In this document: positions 1 through 6,048 of the stretch, piece by piece
Numbering within the stretch: position 1 is the stretch's first letter
Layout of the letters: each line of letters opens with the position of its first letter
Assembly: GCA_029851945.1 (NCBI GenBank)
Contig: JARKUZ010000007.1
Coordinates: 1-8,661 of the forward strand
Origin: Terrisporobacter sp.
GTDB lineage: Bacteria > Bacillota_A > Clostridia > Peptostreptococcales > Peptostreptococcaceae
Length of the DNA: 8,661 nt
Direction of reading: 5' to 3'
Notes under the pieces: model-generated
Told to the model about the DNA's origin: nothing
Database searches by the model: none
The model's input: only the letters and a program-made list of their open reading frames with translations
Translations under genes and position numbers: made by a program

Positions 1-14
1 ATTTCTTACTTCAA

Positions 15-1610
15 TTAAAGACTTCTAAACATCTTTACACCTTTGACTTTCAATATTCTATATAATATGAAAACAGCTATTACAGTTATCACATTTCCAA
101 GAATTAAAAATCTATTTATGTCATCAATTTTAAGTACATGACCAATACCGCAAAGTGCCACCACATATAACATATTGCCAACCATAGTTAATAAGACACT
201 TGCTCCCCTTTTTACCACAGCCACATCATTTATAAAGTCAAGCTTTGGATATAATAAATTTATTAAAATTCCTAAAGTTGCACCAAATATAGCTAACAGA
301 ACAATTGCAATTATCACTAATACTGTAGATTTCACATCAAAACTTAATCTAAGTGATAAAACTATGAAACAAATAATTGATATTGGTATAGTTAAAACTA
401 AATTTAATAATATCTTACTTTTAAAAATATCCATTTCTTTTATTGGAGAAGATTTTAATATCCATAAATTTTTCCCCTCCAGAGAAATTGATACACAAGA
501 TGTATTAGTCATTAGCAAGCAAAATACAGTTATACCAAGTGTTTGAACTAATATCAAATCCTTAACAACACTTATTTCTAACATTTCAGCTATTTTATCA
601 TAACCAACTAATAATACTGCTCCAGTAAATATAACTAACATTATCATTCCAACAAAAGTATTCATTACATATACATTTGATGAAAAATATCTTTTTACTT
701 CTTTATTAAATAAAGCTATGATAGGGCTTGATGATTTTAATTCTTTAAATTTATAATTATTAGCTTTGTAAGTTTCACTTAACCTACCATTTATCTTACT
801 AAAATTCTTTGCAAATAAATATACAAATAAAGCTATAGGAATTATTCCATCCAATAAAAATACGATTAAAGAAAGTATATCTCCATCTGTAAGGGCATCT
901 ACAAAGAAATATGCTGGCAGATATAGTTTTTGAGTAACTTCTATAATAGATGAACTATTTTCTATAAGGCTCATCATTACATTTTGTGAGTTAAAAGATA
1001 AAACTAATACTGCTACAATTAATAATAAGTTCAATACTATTGATATTAAGTTATTCTTTTTGCTTCTTGATGATATATTAGTAATGACAAATGCCAATAA
1101 TGAGGCAATTACTGTTGGAATTAATGGTGCTACTAAAGTTGAAATTATTAAAAATAGTAGATAATATCCACCTGTTTCCATTTTTATAAAATAAACTATG
1201 CCTGGAATTAATATAAATGCTGCCGAAAATAAATAATTATTTGCAATAAGCATTAATATTTTACTACTTAATATGGTAGATTGTTTTATTGGCAAACTTG
1301 CTAACATTTCGTAATCCCTACTTTGGAAAAGATATGATGATGCTTTATATAATGAAGTAAAAAATGTTGTCAAAGTAGCTCCTAAAATTCCTAAAATAAG
1401 AAGTAATTCCATTTGATTTATTTGGATTAAAAAGTCTGATAAGTAAAAACATGCCATAAATCCGTAAATTGATAATATTATCATGGAAAAACTTATTAAT
1501 AAAACCATACCTATAGCTTTCATTTTTTCTTTTTCATCTGCATATTTTATTTTATTAATTCCTGTTTCATTTATAAAATTATTTTTCATTAATAGTGCTA
1601 AATTACTCAT
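15..1610 (-). CDS. ABC-2-like exporter permease, about 12 membrane helices
   Basis: Integral membrane subunit of an ABC exporter; the substrate cannot be read from the sequence. The 531-residue protein has a short basic N-terminus and hydrophobic segments near residues 32-60, 67-88, 117-142, 149-177, 187-206, 244-268, 313-336, 351-376, 400-420, 428-452, 471-491 and 501-520. Two similar cytoplasmic stretches lie at about 97-122 (LPIKQSTILSSKIL) and 378-402 (SPIKEMDIFKSKIL). This suggests the protein arose by duplication of a six-helix unit, which fits its length, about twice that of a simple ABC-2 permease. Its ATG overlaps the stop of the upstream ATPase gene by 8 nt (ATGAGTAA), so the two are translationally coupled. 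It ends 14 nt from the window edge, so its terminator is not visible. The family is clear; the cargo (peptide, drug, lipid) is unknown. Confidence 0.85.
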   Translation of the reverse strand: MSNLALLMKNNFINETGINKIKYADEKEKMKAIGMVLLISFSMIILSIYGFMACFYLSDFLIQINQMELLLILGILGATLTTFFTSLYKASSYLFQSRDYEMLASLPIKQSTILSSKILMLIANNYLFSAAFILIPGIVYFIKMETGGYYLLFLIISTLVAPLIPTVIASLLAFVITNISSRSKKNNLISIVLNLLLIVAVLVLSFNSQNVMMSLIENSSSIIEVTQKLYLPAYFFVDALTDGDILSLIVFLLDGIIPIALFVYLFAKNFSKINGRLSETYKANNYKFKELKSSSPIIALFNKEVKRYFSSNVYVMNTFVGMIMLVIFTGAVLLVGYDKIAEMLEISVVKDLILVQTLGITVFCLLMTNTSCVSISLEGKNLWILKSSPIKEMDIFKSKILLNLVLTIPISIICFIVLSLRLSFDVKSTVLVIIAIVLLAIFGATLGILINLLYPKLDFINDVAVVKRGASVLLTMVGNMLYVVALCGIGHVLKIDDINRFLILGNVITVIAVFILYRILKVKGVKMFRSL

Positions 1611-2313
1611 TATCTATCATCTCCATAAAAATATTCTCCAATGATTTATCACCTTTTACCTCTTTTGTTTCTCCACAAGCCATTAATTTTCCGTCTTTGA
1701 TTATGGCAATTTTATCACATATCTTTTCAGCCACTTCTAATACATGAGTGGAGAAAAATATACAACCACCTTCATCACAAAATTCTCTCATTATCTCCTT
1801 CAATGTGAATGCCGCCTTAGGATCTAAACCTACAAAAGGCTCATCTAATATTAATATTTTGGGACTGTGAATTAATGCAGAAATAATAGCCAATTTTTGT
1901 TTCATACCATGGGAATAAGATAATATTAAATCACCTAAAGCTCTATTTATTTCAAATTTTTCTGAGTAATATTTTATTTTTTCTTCTCTTTCTTTTTTAT
2001 CTACTTTAAATATATCTGCAATAAAATTAAGATACCCTATTCCAGTAAGTGATTCGTATAAATCTGGGTTATCAGGAATATAAGCTATTTCTTTTTTGCA
2101 CTCTATAGGATATTTTCTTATGGACTTTGAATTTATTAATACATCCCCTTCTTCAAAATCATGTATCCCAACTATGGACTTAATTGTTGTGGTCTTACCC
2201 GCCCCATTGTGTCCTATAAATCCAAATATTTCTCCCTTTTTAATTTCCATAGATACATTGTCTACGGCCTTTTTGCTTTTGTATGATTTAGATAAATTTA
2301 TTATTTTTAACAT
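1603..2313 (-). CDS. ABC transporter ATP-binding protein
   Basis: Nucleotide-binding subunit that powers the permease encoded directly downstream. In the 236-residue form the Walker A is GHNGAGKT (34-41), the signature LSYSHGMKQ (131-139), Walker B ILILDEP (153-159), D-loop GLD (162-164) and switch histidine H190 in STH. All catalytic motifs are intact. The Q-loop region reads YIPDNPDLYE with no glutamine, a form I associate with exporter ATPases of the drug/bacitracin type. I chose the start at 2313 (MLKIINLSKSYK) rather than the in-frame ATG at 2349. The internal start has a good ribosome binding site (GAGGGAGA, 2318-2325) 4 nt upstream and matches where this family normally begins. The ATG at 2349 has no such site and sits almost at the predicted transcription start. 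The gene overlaps the permease gene by 8 nt. Confidence 0.92.
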   Translation of the reverse strand: MLKIINLSKSYKSKKAVDNVSMEIKKGEIFGFIGHNGAGKTTTIKSIVGIHDFEEGDVLINSKSIRKYPIECKKEIAYIPDNPDLYESLTGIGYLNFIADIFKVDKKEREEKIKYYSEKFEINRALGDLILSYSHGMKQKLAIISALIHSPKILILDEPFVGLDPKAAFTLKEIMREFCDEGGCIFFSTHVLEVAEKICDKIAIIKDGKLMACGETKEVKGDKSLENIFMEMIDNE

Positions 2314-2350
2314 TTTATCTCCCTCTTTATATGTTTTATATTTTTCCATT

Positions 2351-2371
2351 TGTTATATATAATATATAACA
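2351..2371. promoter_or_regulatory. Perfect 21-nt palindrome, likely repressor operator over the -10
   Basis: Arms TGTTATATAT (2351-2360) and ATATATAACA (2362-2371) are perfect reverse complements around a single central base. The palindrome covers the proposed -10 hexamer and reaches the transcription start of the ABC operon, so a dimeric regulator bound here would block RNA polymerase. Exporters of this kind are often controlled by GntR/YtrA-, TetR- or MarR-type repressors, but no regulator gene lies in the window. The arms are mostly A/T, which lowers their information content. Confidence 0.55.
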
Positions 2372-2389
2372 GCTATTATATTTATGCAA
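2361..2389 (-). promoter_or_regulatory. SigA-type promoter of the ABC exporter operon
   Basis: On the minus strand TTGCAT (2384-2389) is followed after exactly 17 nt by TATATT (2361-2366). Transcription would begin near 2354, giving a leader of about 40 nt before the ATG at 2313. Spacing is ideal and both hexamers are close to consensus, although AT-rich DNA yields chance matches. Confidence 0.6.
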
Positions 2390-2444
2390 CATTTTTTTAT
2401 ATTAGCTATGTTTTAAATTAATGTTGATTTTATAAACTATTTTT

Positions 2445-2479
2445 ATAATAAAAAAGTAGGAGCTGATGGATGCTCCTAC
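2445..2479 (-). terminator. Rho-independent terminator of the island, left repeat copy
   Basis: A perfect 8-bp stem, GTAGGAGC (2456-2463) and GCTCCTAC (2472-2479), with an 8-nt loop is followed on the minus strand by TTTTTT and further AT-rich sequence. It lies 28 nt beyond the stop of the 90-residue gene and insulates it from the ABC promoter. A diverged copy occurs at 6015-6048. Confidence 0.8.
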
Positions 2480-2506
2480 CTTCAAGTTCGTATTATATTA
2501 AGTATA

Positions 2507-2779
2507 TTACCTTATCCAAATATTATCTGTTGGAGACATAACTTCTATATTAGATTTATCTATACCTGTTTCTGAAGATATTATGTTAATAAAATTTTCC
2601 TTACTTAGACTGCATAATAACCTATATCCCCTGTCACCATATTCAGACCAATTCCCAATTTTAAGCAGTTTTGGGTATTTATCTATTTCAGGCTTATCAA
2701 CTTTAAAAGTTACAATATAGTCTATCTCATCTCCTCCAAATCCTGATGTGAAAAACTTAAAATAGTCTTTTATAGGCAT
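2507..2779 (-). CDS. Small uncharacterised protein, last gene of the island
   Basis: I do not recognise a family for this 90-residue protein. It is soluble, has no signal peptide or membrane segment, and contains aromatic and charged residues throughout. Visible landmarks are a Gly-rich turn FTSGFGGDE (10-18), an acidic/basic strand-like stretch around 20-31, WSEYGDRGYRLL (44-55) and a C-terminal NIWIR. The N-terminal pattern of alternating hydrophobics suggests an alpha/beta fold, but I cannot assign a function. The start is well supported by a run of six G (2790-2795 on the complement) about 10 nt upstream of the ATG. A terminator follows closely. It may be transcribed from its own promoter at about 2816-2821, downstream of the Mor-like gene, and is therefore a candidate Mor target. 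It is likely a real gene because of its ribosome binding site, its terminator and its placement. Confidence 0.65.
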   Translation of the reverse strand: MPIKDYFKFFTSGFGGDEIDYIVTFKVDKPEIDKYPKLLKIGNWSEYGDRGYRLLCSLSKENFINIISSETGIDKSNIEVMSPTDNIWIR

Positions 2780-2815
2780 ATTTATTCTTCCCCCCTTTCT
2801 ATTCCCTTATTTAAT

Positions 2816-2858
2816 ATTATATAACAATTATGAACACTGACCATATTGCACATAATAT
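2816..2858 (-). promoter_or_regulatory. Candidate activator-dependent promoter (good -10, no -35) with upstream dyad
   Basis: The minus strand carries a perfect TATAAT (2816-2821), but 17 nt upstream there is no recognisable -35. A dyad, ATATT (2843-2847) and AATAT (2854-2858) separated by 6 nt, is centred about 41 nt upstream of the expected start. That is where Mor-type activators of phage Mu bind, at promoters that likewise lack a -35. The gene just upstream encodes a Mor-family protein. The dyad is short and A/T-only, so this is a hypothesis. Confidence 0.3.
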
Positions 2859-2916
2859 CAAATTATTTTCCAAGCAAAAGCTAAATTCATTGAATATAGT
2901 TCCAAACTTCCTATAT

Positions 2917-3180
2917 TTAAATTCCTATTCCTTCTTGTCTTAATAACCTTTTTATTTGTTGTGTACTTATACCGTATCTAAGTCTTAAGTTATCTATATT
3001 TCTGCCGTTGTACTCCCTTGCAATTTCCCTATTTCTCTCTCCCATAACAACTTTACTATGTACTGGTATGTATATATTGCTACCACCATAAAGCTTGCTT
3101 ACTTCTAAAAAATTCTCCATGCCTATTGCATCTACCATGGCATGTAAGTTGTCAGGTATATCATCAATTAAAATATCCAT
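2917..3180 (-). CDS. Mor-family transcription activator
   Basis: An 87-residue DNA-binding protein resembling the Mor/C family of phage Mu, whose members activate middle or late phage promoters. The N-terminal half (MDILIDDIPDNLHAMVDAIG, then FLEVSKLYGGSNIYIP at 24-39) matches the Mor dimerisation region with its Gly-Gly-x-x-x-Tyr-Ile-Pro strand. The C-terminal half has RNREIAREYNGRNIDNLRLR (49-68) leading into a helix-turn-helix at about 62-84 (RYGISTQQIKRLLRQEG). Mu Mor is longer, roughly 130 residues, so this is a short form with the core elements present. The start has a GGGGG ribosome binding site (3190-3194 on the complement) 9 nt upstream. It is separated from the loader gene by 187 nt of repeat-containing DNA and from the next gene by 137 nt. 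Both gaps could hold its target sites. Confidence 0.82.
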   Translation of the reverse strand: MDILIDDIPDNLHAMVDAIGMENFLEVSKLYGGSNIYIPVHSKVVMGERNREIAREYNGRNIDNLRLRYGISTQQIKRLLRQEGIGI

Positions 3181-3228
3181 AATAAATCCCCCTTATTTTT
3201 TAATATTCATATACTAATATATTTTCTC

Positions 3229-3315
3229 TGTAATTTATTTTGTGTTCTGAAATTTTTTATTATTGTGATTTGCCCATGTGACTTATATTTATCATTGTGA
3301 TTTATTTTATGTTCT
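3229..3315. repeat. Intergenic direct repeats, possible iterons or operators
   Basis: A 20-nt sequence at 3229-3248 recurs at 3296-3315 with two differences (TGTRATTTATTTTRTGTTCT). A truncated copy, TGTGATTT, lies between them at 3264-3271. Copy starts are 35 and 32 nt apart, roughly three helical turns, in otherwise featureless AT-rich DNA between the loader and Mor genes. Such spacing suits a protein binding repeatedly to one DNA face, such as a regulator or an origin-binding protein. AT-rich composition makes chance similarity possible. Confidence 0.4.
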
Positions 3316-3344
3316 ACAGTATCTTTAATATGGAATTTATGTTA

Positions 3345-3359
3345 ATTCCTACTAGGAAT
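3345..3359. promoter_or_regulatory. Perfect 15-nt palindrome after the helicase loader gene
   Basis: Arms ATTCCTA (3345-3351) and TAGGAAT (3353-3359) flank one central base, 8 nt beyond the loader stop codon. The one-base loop and the lack of a T-run argue against a terminator. A dimeric regulator site controlling the downstream Mor gene is more likely, though no matching promoter is clear. Confidence 0.35.
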
Positions 3360-3367
3360 ATGTAGTA

Positions 3368-4111
3368 TTATATTGTTTTCTTTCTCAATCTATAATTGCT
3401 AGTATTTTTATCAAAACTTATGATATTTTCTCCAGCCATTTCTATAAGTCTGCTACCAATAGCTTCATCCCATCCAAGTATATCCTCCACAGTTTTTTCC
3501 GAGGAAATAATTAAAGGCTTGTCCTTAAGATATCTACTATTAATGATTCTATAAATATAATTAATGTCTGCTGGTGTAGTTCTCCCCTTTAGAAAATCGT
3601 CTATGAAAAGTACTCTAGGGTTTGTATATTTAGCCATTTCTCTGATAAAATTTTCTTCATCCATTACTGATTGTTTGAGGCTCATAATCATAGTGTTGTA
3701 CTCCACATATCTACATGATACATTTTCATCTATAAGTTTCAACATGGAAGCTATACCCAGATGTGTTTTTCCTGCTCCTGGAGATCCGCAAAGTAACAAT
3801 GATGAGTTAGTTGTAATAAAATTATCACAAAATTTAAAGGCTTTATGTTTTGCAGTTGCTTGATATGGTTTATCACATACATAAGTTCCAAAAGTCTTTT
3901 TCTTGAAAGCTTCACTAAGTCCGCATTTTTCTAGTTTCTCAAGAGATTGTTTTTTAGATAAACATTCACAAGGTACTGCTACTTCATGATTTTTCTCATT
4001 TATTTCAAAAGTATAACCCAAGTCTCTGCATTTAAAGCAGTTATAATCAGTCTCAACAAATTGACAACTATTCATTAATTTCTCCATTTTTCTAATAAGC
4101 TCTGACTTCAT
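3368..4111 (-). CDS. DnaC-like replicative helicase loader (AAA+ ATPase)
   Basis: Cytoplasmic AAA+ ATPase that would load the host replicative helicase onto an origin opened by the organizer encoded upstream. The 247 residues show Walker A GSPGAGKT (109-116), Walker B VLFIDD (167-172), a sensor-I-like IISSE (201-205) and a GSRLIEM motif with the probable arginine finger R221. The N-terminus has CxxC (C25, C28) and CxC (C48, C50), a likely zinc site found in many DnaC/DnaI-type loaders. All ATPase motifs are intact. Length matches phage loaders and is shorter than Bacillus DnaI. The ATG is preceded by GGGGG (4120-4124 on the complement) at 8 nt spacing. The upstream stop codon lies just before this site, leaving a 15-nt gap between genes and implying coupled translation within one operon. 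Confidence 0.9.
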   Translation of the reverse strand: MKSELIRKMEKLMNSCQFVETDYNCFKCRDLGYTFEINEKNHEVAVPCECLSKKQSLEKLEKCGLSEAFKKKTFGTYVCDKPYQATAKHKAFKFCDNFITTNSSLLLCGSPGAGKTHLGIASMLKLIDENVSCRYVEYNTMIMSLKQSVMDEENFIREMAKYTNPRVLFIDDFLKGRTTPADINYIYRIINSRYLKDKPLIISSEKTVEDILGWDEAIGSRLIEMAGENIISFDKNTSNYRLRKKTI

Positions 4112-4126
4112 ATTCTATTCCCCCTA

Positions 4127-5164
4127 TCATACACCTAACTTTAATTCAAATGCTTTAAGTTCTTCCAAAAGTTTCGGGTCTATGACATCATCTTCCCTTA
4201 CTTCATATTCCCTTGGAGTTTTAGTAGATAAGCTGGAATTGTTCGAATATGTATTTTTAGAAAAATCTCTGTTAGAAGGTGTCATATTATTTCTATTTGC
4301 GTCTTCTATTTCTTTTGATTTCAATCTGTCTAAGGTGAATATGTTGTTATTAATCCATTTTCTAATTATGCCTTTTAGGTAAGAAGGTGTAACCATTGAT
4401 TTATCTATACAAATTTCGATGGCTCTGTTGAAAAGTGCTGGCTCGATTTTTTGTGATATATCAACAAACCAGTCTCTACTAGCTGGATATACCGGTCCTA
4501 TATTTTCCTCATAAAGCTTTACAATTTGTGCAAGGTTATCATCTACACACTTACTCACATACTGATTTTTGGTTTTATTTTTCTCATAGTTTGAGTCTGT
4601 TTTATCTTTAACTACTCTATGGTCTATATTTACCTCTGTATCTATTTCTATATCTTTATCTATATCTAAATCTTTATCTATATCTATAGTTACATTTTCG
4701 TTACATGAGTTACTATACGTGTTGCATACTTTATTTTCTTCATTAATTATATTACTTTCTATATATTCTTTACCTTCTTCACTATCTTTAGTGTTTGCTC
4801 TCTTTTTTGCTCTATGTTTCCTAACTCTTTCAGCACTACTACATTCGCTACCAGTTAAAATAGTTCCTTGAGGTAAAAAGTATTCACTATCATCGCTAAC
4901 CTCCATAAAATTAACTTTTTCAAGAAAATCTAAAGTCCTCTTCACATCGTCTACATCTTCATCAAGTTCCAATGATAGCTCATCTGCAAAACTATCTTCC
5001 ACATTATCAAAGAATAGCTTGTTGTCATTTTCCAACGATAATATAAGCATTTTCATATAAATTAAAATACAAGTATCTCCATTTTCCAACTTTCTAAGTT
5101 TTTTTATTTCCTTTTTTTTAAAAAAGTCTTCTTTAAGTTTTAACCAATAATATCTCTTTGCCAT
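4127..5164 (-). CDS. Phage replisome organizer, DnaD-like
   Basis: Initiation protein expected to bind the phage origin and recruit the helicase loader. The N-terminal domain (about 1-118, starting MAKRYYWLKLKEDFFKKKEI) is the phage replisome organizer N-terminal domain, a winged-helix fold related to DnaD. It is followed by a basic stretch, ERVRKHRAKKR (112-122), that often marks the linker. Residues about 125-205 are acidic and low-complexity with an Asp-rich repeat. Residues 212-272 resemble the DnaD C-terminal domain, with the typical YLKGIIRKWINNNI (262-275). The remaining tail of about 70 residues is probably disordered and ends in a short charged helix. The start has GGGGG (5172-5176 on the complement) 7 nt upstream, overlapping the end of the antirepressor gene; the gap is 14 nt. 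Its leader, GGGGGATAGAATATG, is almost identical to that of the loader gene. Confidence 0.88.
   Translation of the reverse strand: MAKRYYWLKLKEDFFKKKEIKKLRKLENGDTCILIYMKMLILSLENDNKLFFDNVEDSFADELSLELDEDVDDVKRTLDFLEKVNFMEVSDDSEYFLPQGTILTGSECSSAERVRKHRAKKRANTKDSEEGKEYIESNIINEENKVCNTYSNSCNENVTIDIDKDLDIDKDIEIDTEVNIDHRVVKDKTDSNYEKNKTKNQYVSKCVDDNLAQIVKLYEENIGPVYPASRDWFVDISQKIEPALFNRAIEICIDKSMVTPSYLKGIIRKWINNNIFTLDRLKSKEIEDANRNNMTPSNRDFSKNTYSNNSSLSTKTPREYEVREDDVIDPKLLEELKAFELKLGV
4639..4686. repeat. Hexanucleotide repeat inside the replisome organizer gene
   Basis: Eight consecutive hexamers related to TATCTA run through the coding region, four of them exact neighbours in two pairs. On the coding strand they specify alternating Asp with Ile, Leu or Lys (about residues 159-175). 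Because the unit is six bases, slippage changes the linker by two residues without a frameshift. Confidence 0.75.
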
Positions 5165-5178
5165 ATTCTATCCCCCAC

Positions 5179-5931
5179 TTAATTTAAATATCTTGCTTCA
5201 TCATTAGCTTTAATCACTTTTTCCTTTATCAATAAATTTCTAAATACTTCCCTCCCCCTAGAATTTATCAATGTTTGTATTCCACAGTGACCACTTTCTG
5301 TACTAAATTCTCTAAGAACAAAGTATTCCATACTATTTGCACTAGGCTTAATATCTCCCCTCTTATCTCTATAGCAATATTTGTTTAGTATTAGCCATCC
5401 AACAAGAAGACTTACTCTCATTCCAAACAATTTTGCTGTATCTCTAAAATTTGTAATTAAACCACTTTGACTTCTGTAATCAATATGCTGTAAACTAATA
5501 GTTTCACTTTGATTGTTTATGGTTTTGTTAGTAAAATTTGATTTATTATTTTGTGTTAATTTCAATAATCTTTTTAAAACAGCTTCTGGTGAATTATATT
5601 CTTTCTCTAACTCAATAAAATATCTTCTTGCTTGCTGCCCCTTATCACTTCTTTGAAGCATACATATTTCTTTTGCCATATCAATTTTTAATGCATAATC
5701 TATACTACTTTGAATACCTCCAAGGGTGTGACATTTTTGGGACACCCTTACATAATCCACATTTTCCTCAAATCCATATTCAATCATCCTCGGAAACCAC
5801 TTCCTAAAGCTTGTTCCTATTTCTAAAAATTCATGTAGCTCTCTTGCACTTACAATTACGTTATCTTCATGGTCTAGACTAACTGGTATTATTTCTTCAT
5901 TTAAACTATTTACTTCATTTGTATTTTCCAT
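5179..5931 (-). CDS. AntA-type phage antirepressor
   Basis: First gene of the replication operon. Antirepressors bind and inactivate lysogenic repressors, switching prophages to replication. The 250-residue protein has an N-terminal AntA/AntB-like domain at about 14-112, including VSARELHEFLEIGTSFRKWF (27-46) and ALKIDMAKEICMLQRSDKGQ (80-99), then ARRYFIELEKEYNSP. A linker rich in Asn and Ser (128-150) follows. The C-terminal domain (about 155-240), with LITNFRDTAKLFGMRVSLLV (158-177) and a Gly-rich stretch near 211-226, resembles the antirepressor/KilA-C DNA-binding domain. Both domains look complete. The start has GGGGGG (5939-5944 on the complement) 7 nt upstream. Transcription is predicted from a promoter containing LexA-like boxes, so expression should follow DNA damage. 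No repressor gene is present nearby, so its partner is probably elsewhere in the genome. Confidence 0.87.
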   Translation of the reverse strand: MENTNEVNSLNEEIIPVSLDHEDNVIVSARELHEFLEIGTSFRKWFPRMIEYGFEENVDYVRVSQKCHTLGGIQSSIDYALKIDMAKEICMLQRSDKGQQARRYFIELEKEYNSPEAVLKRLLKLTQNNKSNFTNKTINNQSETISLQHIDYRSQSGLITNFRDTAKLFGMRVSLLVGWLILNKYCYRDKRGDIKPSANSMEYFVLREFSTESGHCGIQTLINSRGREVFRNLLIKEKVIKANDEARYLN

Positions 5932-5950
5932 ATTTTCACCCCCCTTTTTC

Positions 5951-5962
5951 GAATATTCGTTC
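5951..5962. promoter_or_regulatory. Second, imperfect LexA-like box near the transcription start
   Basis: GAATATTCGTTC differs from GAAC-N4-GTTC at one base and lies 30 nt, about three helical turns, from the perfect box, just after the predicted start of transcription. It also contains the overlapping palindrome CGAATATTCG (5950-5959). The same-face spacing favours a double operator; on its own it would be weak. Confidence 0.4.
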
Positions 5963-5972
5963 TTATAATTTA

Positions 5973-6001
5973 ATTTTATAGAACATAAGTTCTTTTAGCA
6001 A
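5973..6001 (-). promoter_or_regulatory. Promoter of the antirepressor-organizer-loader operon
   Basis: On the minus strand TTGCTA (5996-6001) and TAAAAT (5973-5978) are 17 nt apart. Transcription would start near 5966 and give a leader of about 35 nt containing the GGGGGG ribosome binding site. A GAAC-N4-GTTC box occupies the spacer. Confidence 0.6.
5981..5992. promoter_or_regulatory. LexA (SOS) box between -35 and -10
   Basis: GAACATAAGTTC is a perfect match to the core GAAC-N4-GTTC recognised by LexA/DinR of Gram-positive bacteria, with one further base of symmetry on each side (A and T). Its place inside the promoter spacer is where LexA would occlude RNA polymerase. The alternative is a dedicated phage repressor with a similar site. 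Confidence 0.65.
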
Positions 6002-6014
6002 GCATTTCTGAAAA

Positions 6015-6048
6015 TTTTATAATAAAAAAGTATGAGCTGTGCTCCTAC
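6015..6048 (-). terminator. Terminator-like hairpin, right repeat copy
   Basis: GTATGAGC (6030-6037) and GCTCCTAC (6041-6048) form an 8-bp stem with one mismatch and a 3-nt loop, followed on the minus strand by TTTTTT. It lies 38 nt beyond the stop of the deaminase remnant and just upstream of the antirepressor promoter. The mismatch and tight loop suggest a decayed version of the left copy at 2441-2480. Confidence 0.55.

Noticed and set aside
175..546. Plus-strand open frame opposite the permease gene
   Set aside because: It lies wholly within a well-supported membrane protein gene on the other strand and has no ribosome binding site or recognisable domain.
2314..2349. Twelve-residue N-terminal extension of the ABC ATPase (start at 2349)
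   Set aside because: The ATG at 2349 lies nearly at the predicted transcription start without a ribosome binding site, whereas 2313 has a strong one and fits the family start.
2096..2362. Plus-strand open frame opposite the ABC ATPase gene
   Set aside because: Antisense to the conserved Walker A region; its composition merely mirrors the real gene.
3229..3315. Possible CRISPR array of three repeats
   Set aside because: Only two full copies, AT-only character, unequal copies and no spacer-like unique segments of regular length; regulatory repeats fit better.
3564..3863. Plus-strand open frame opposite the helicase loader
   Set aside because: Shadow of a gene with intact AAA+ motifs; no ribosome binding site.
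4182..4382. Plus-strand open frame opposite the replisome organizer
   Set aside because: Antisense frame without a ribosome binding site or domain.
4639..4686. Possible CRISPR-like array
   Set aside because: The repeats are contiguous hexamers in coding DNA without spacers, encoding an acidic linker.
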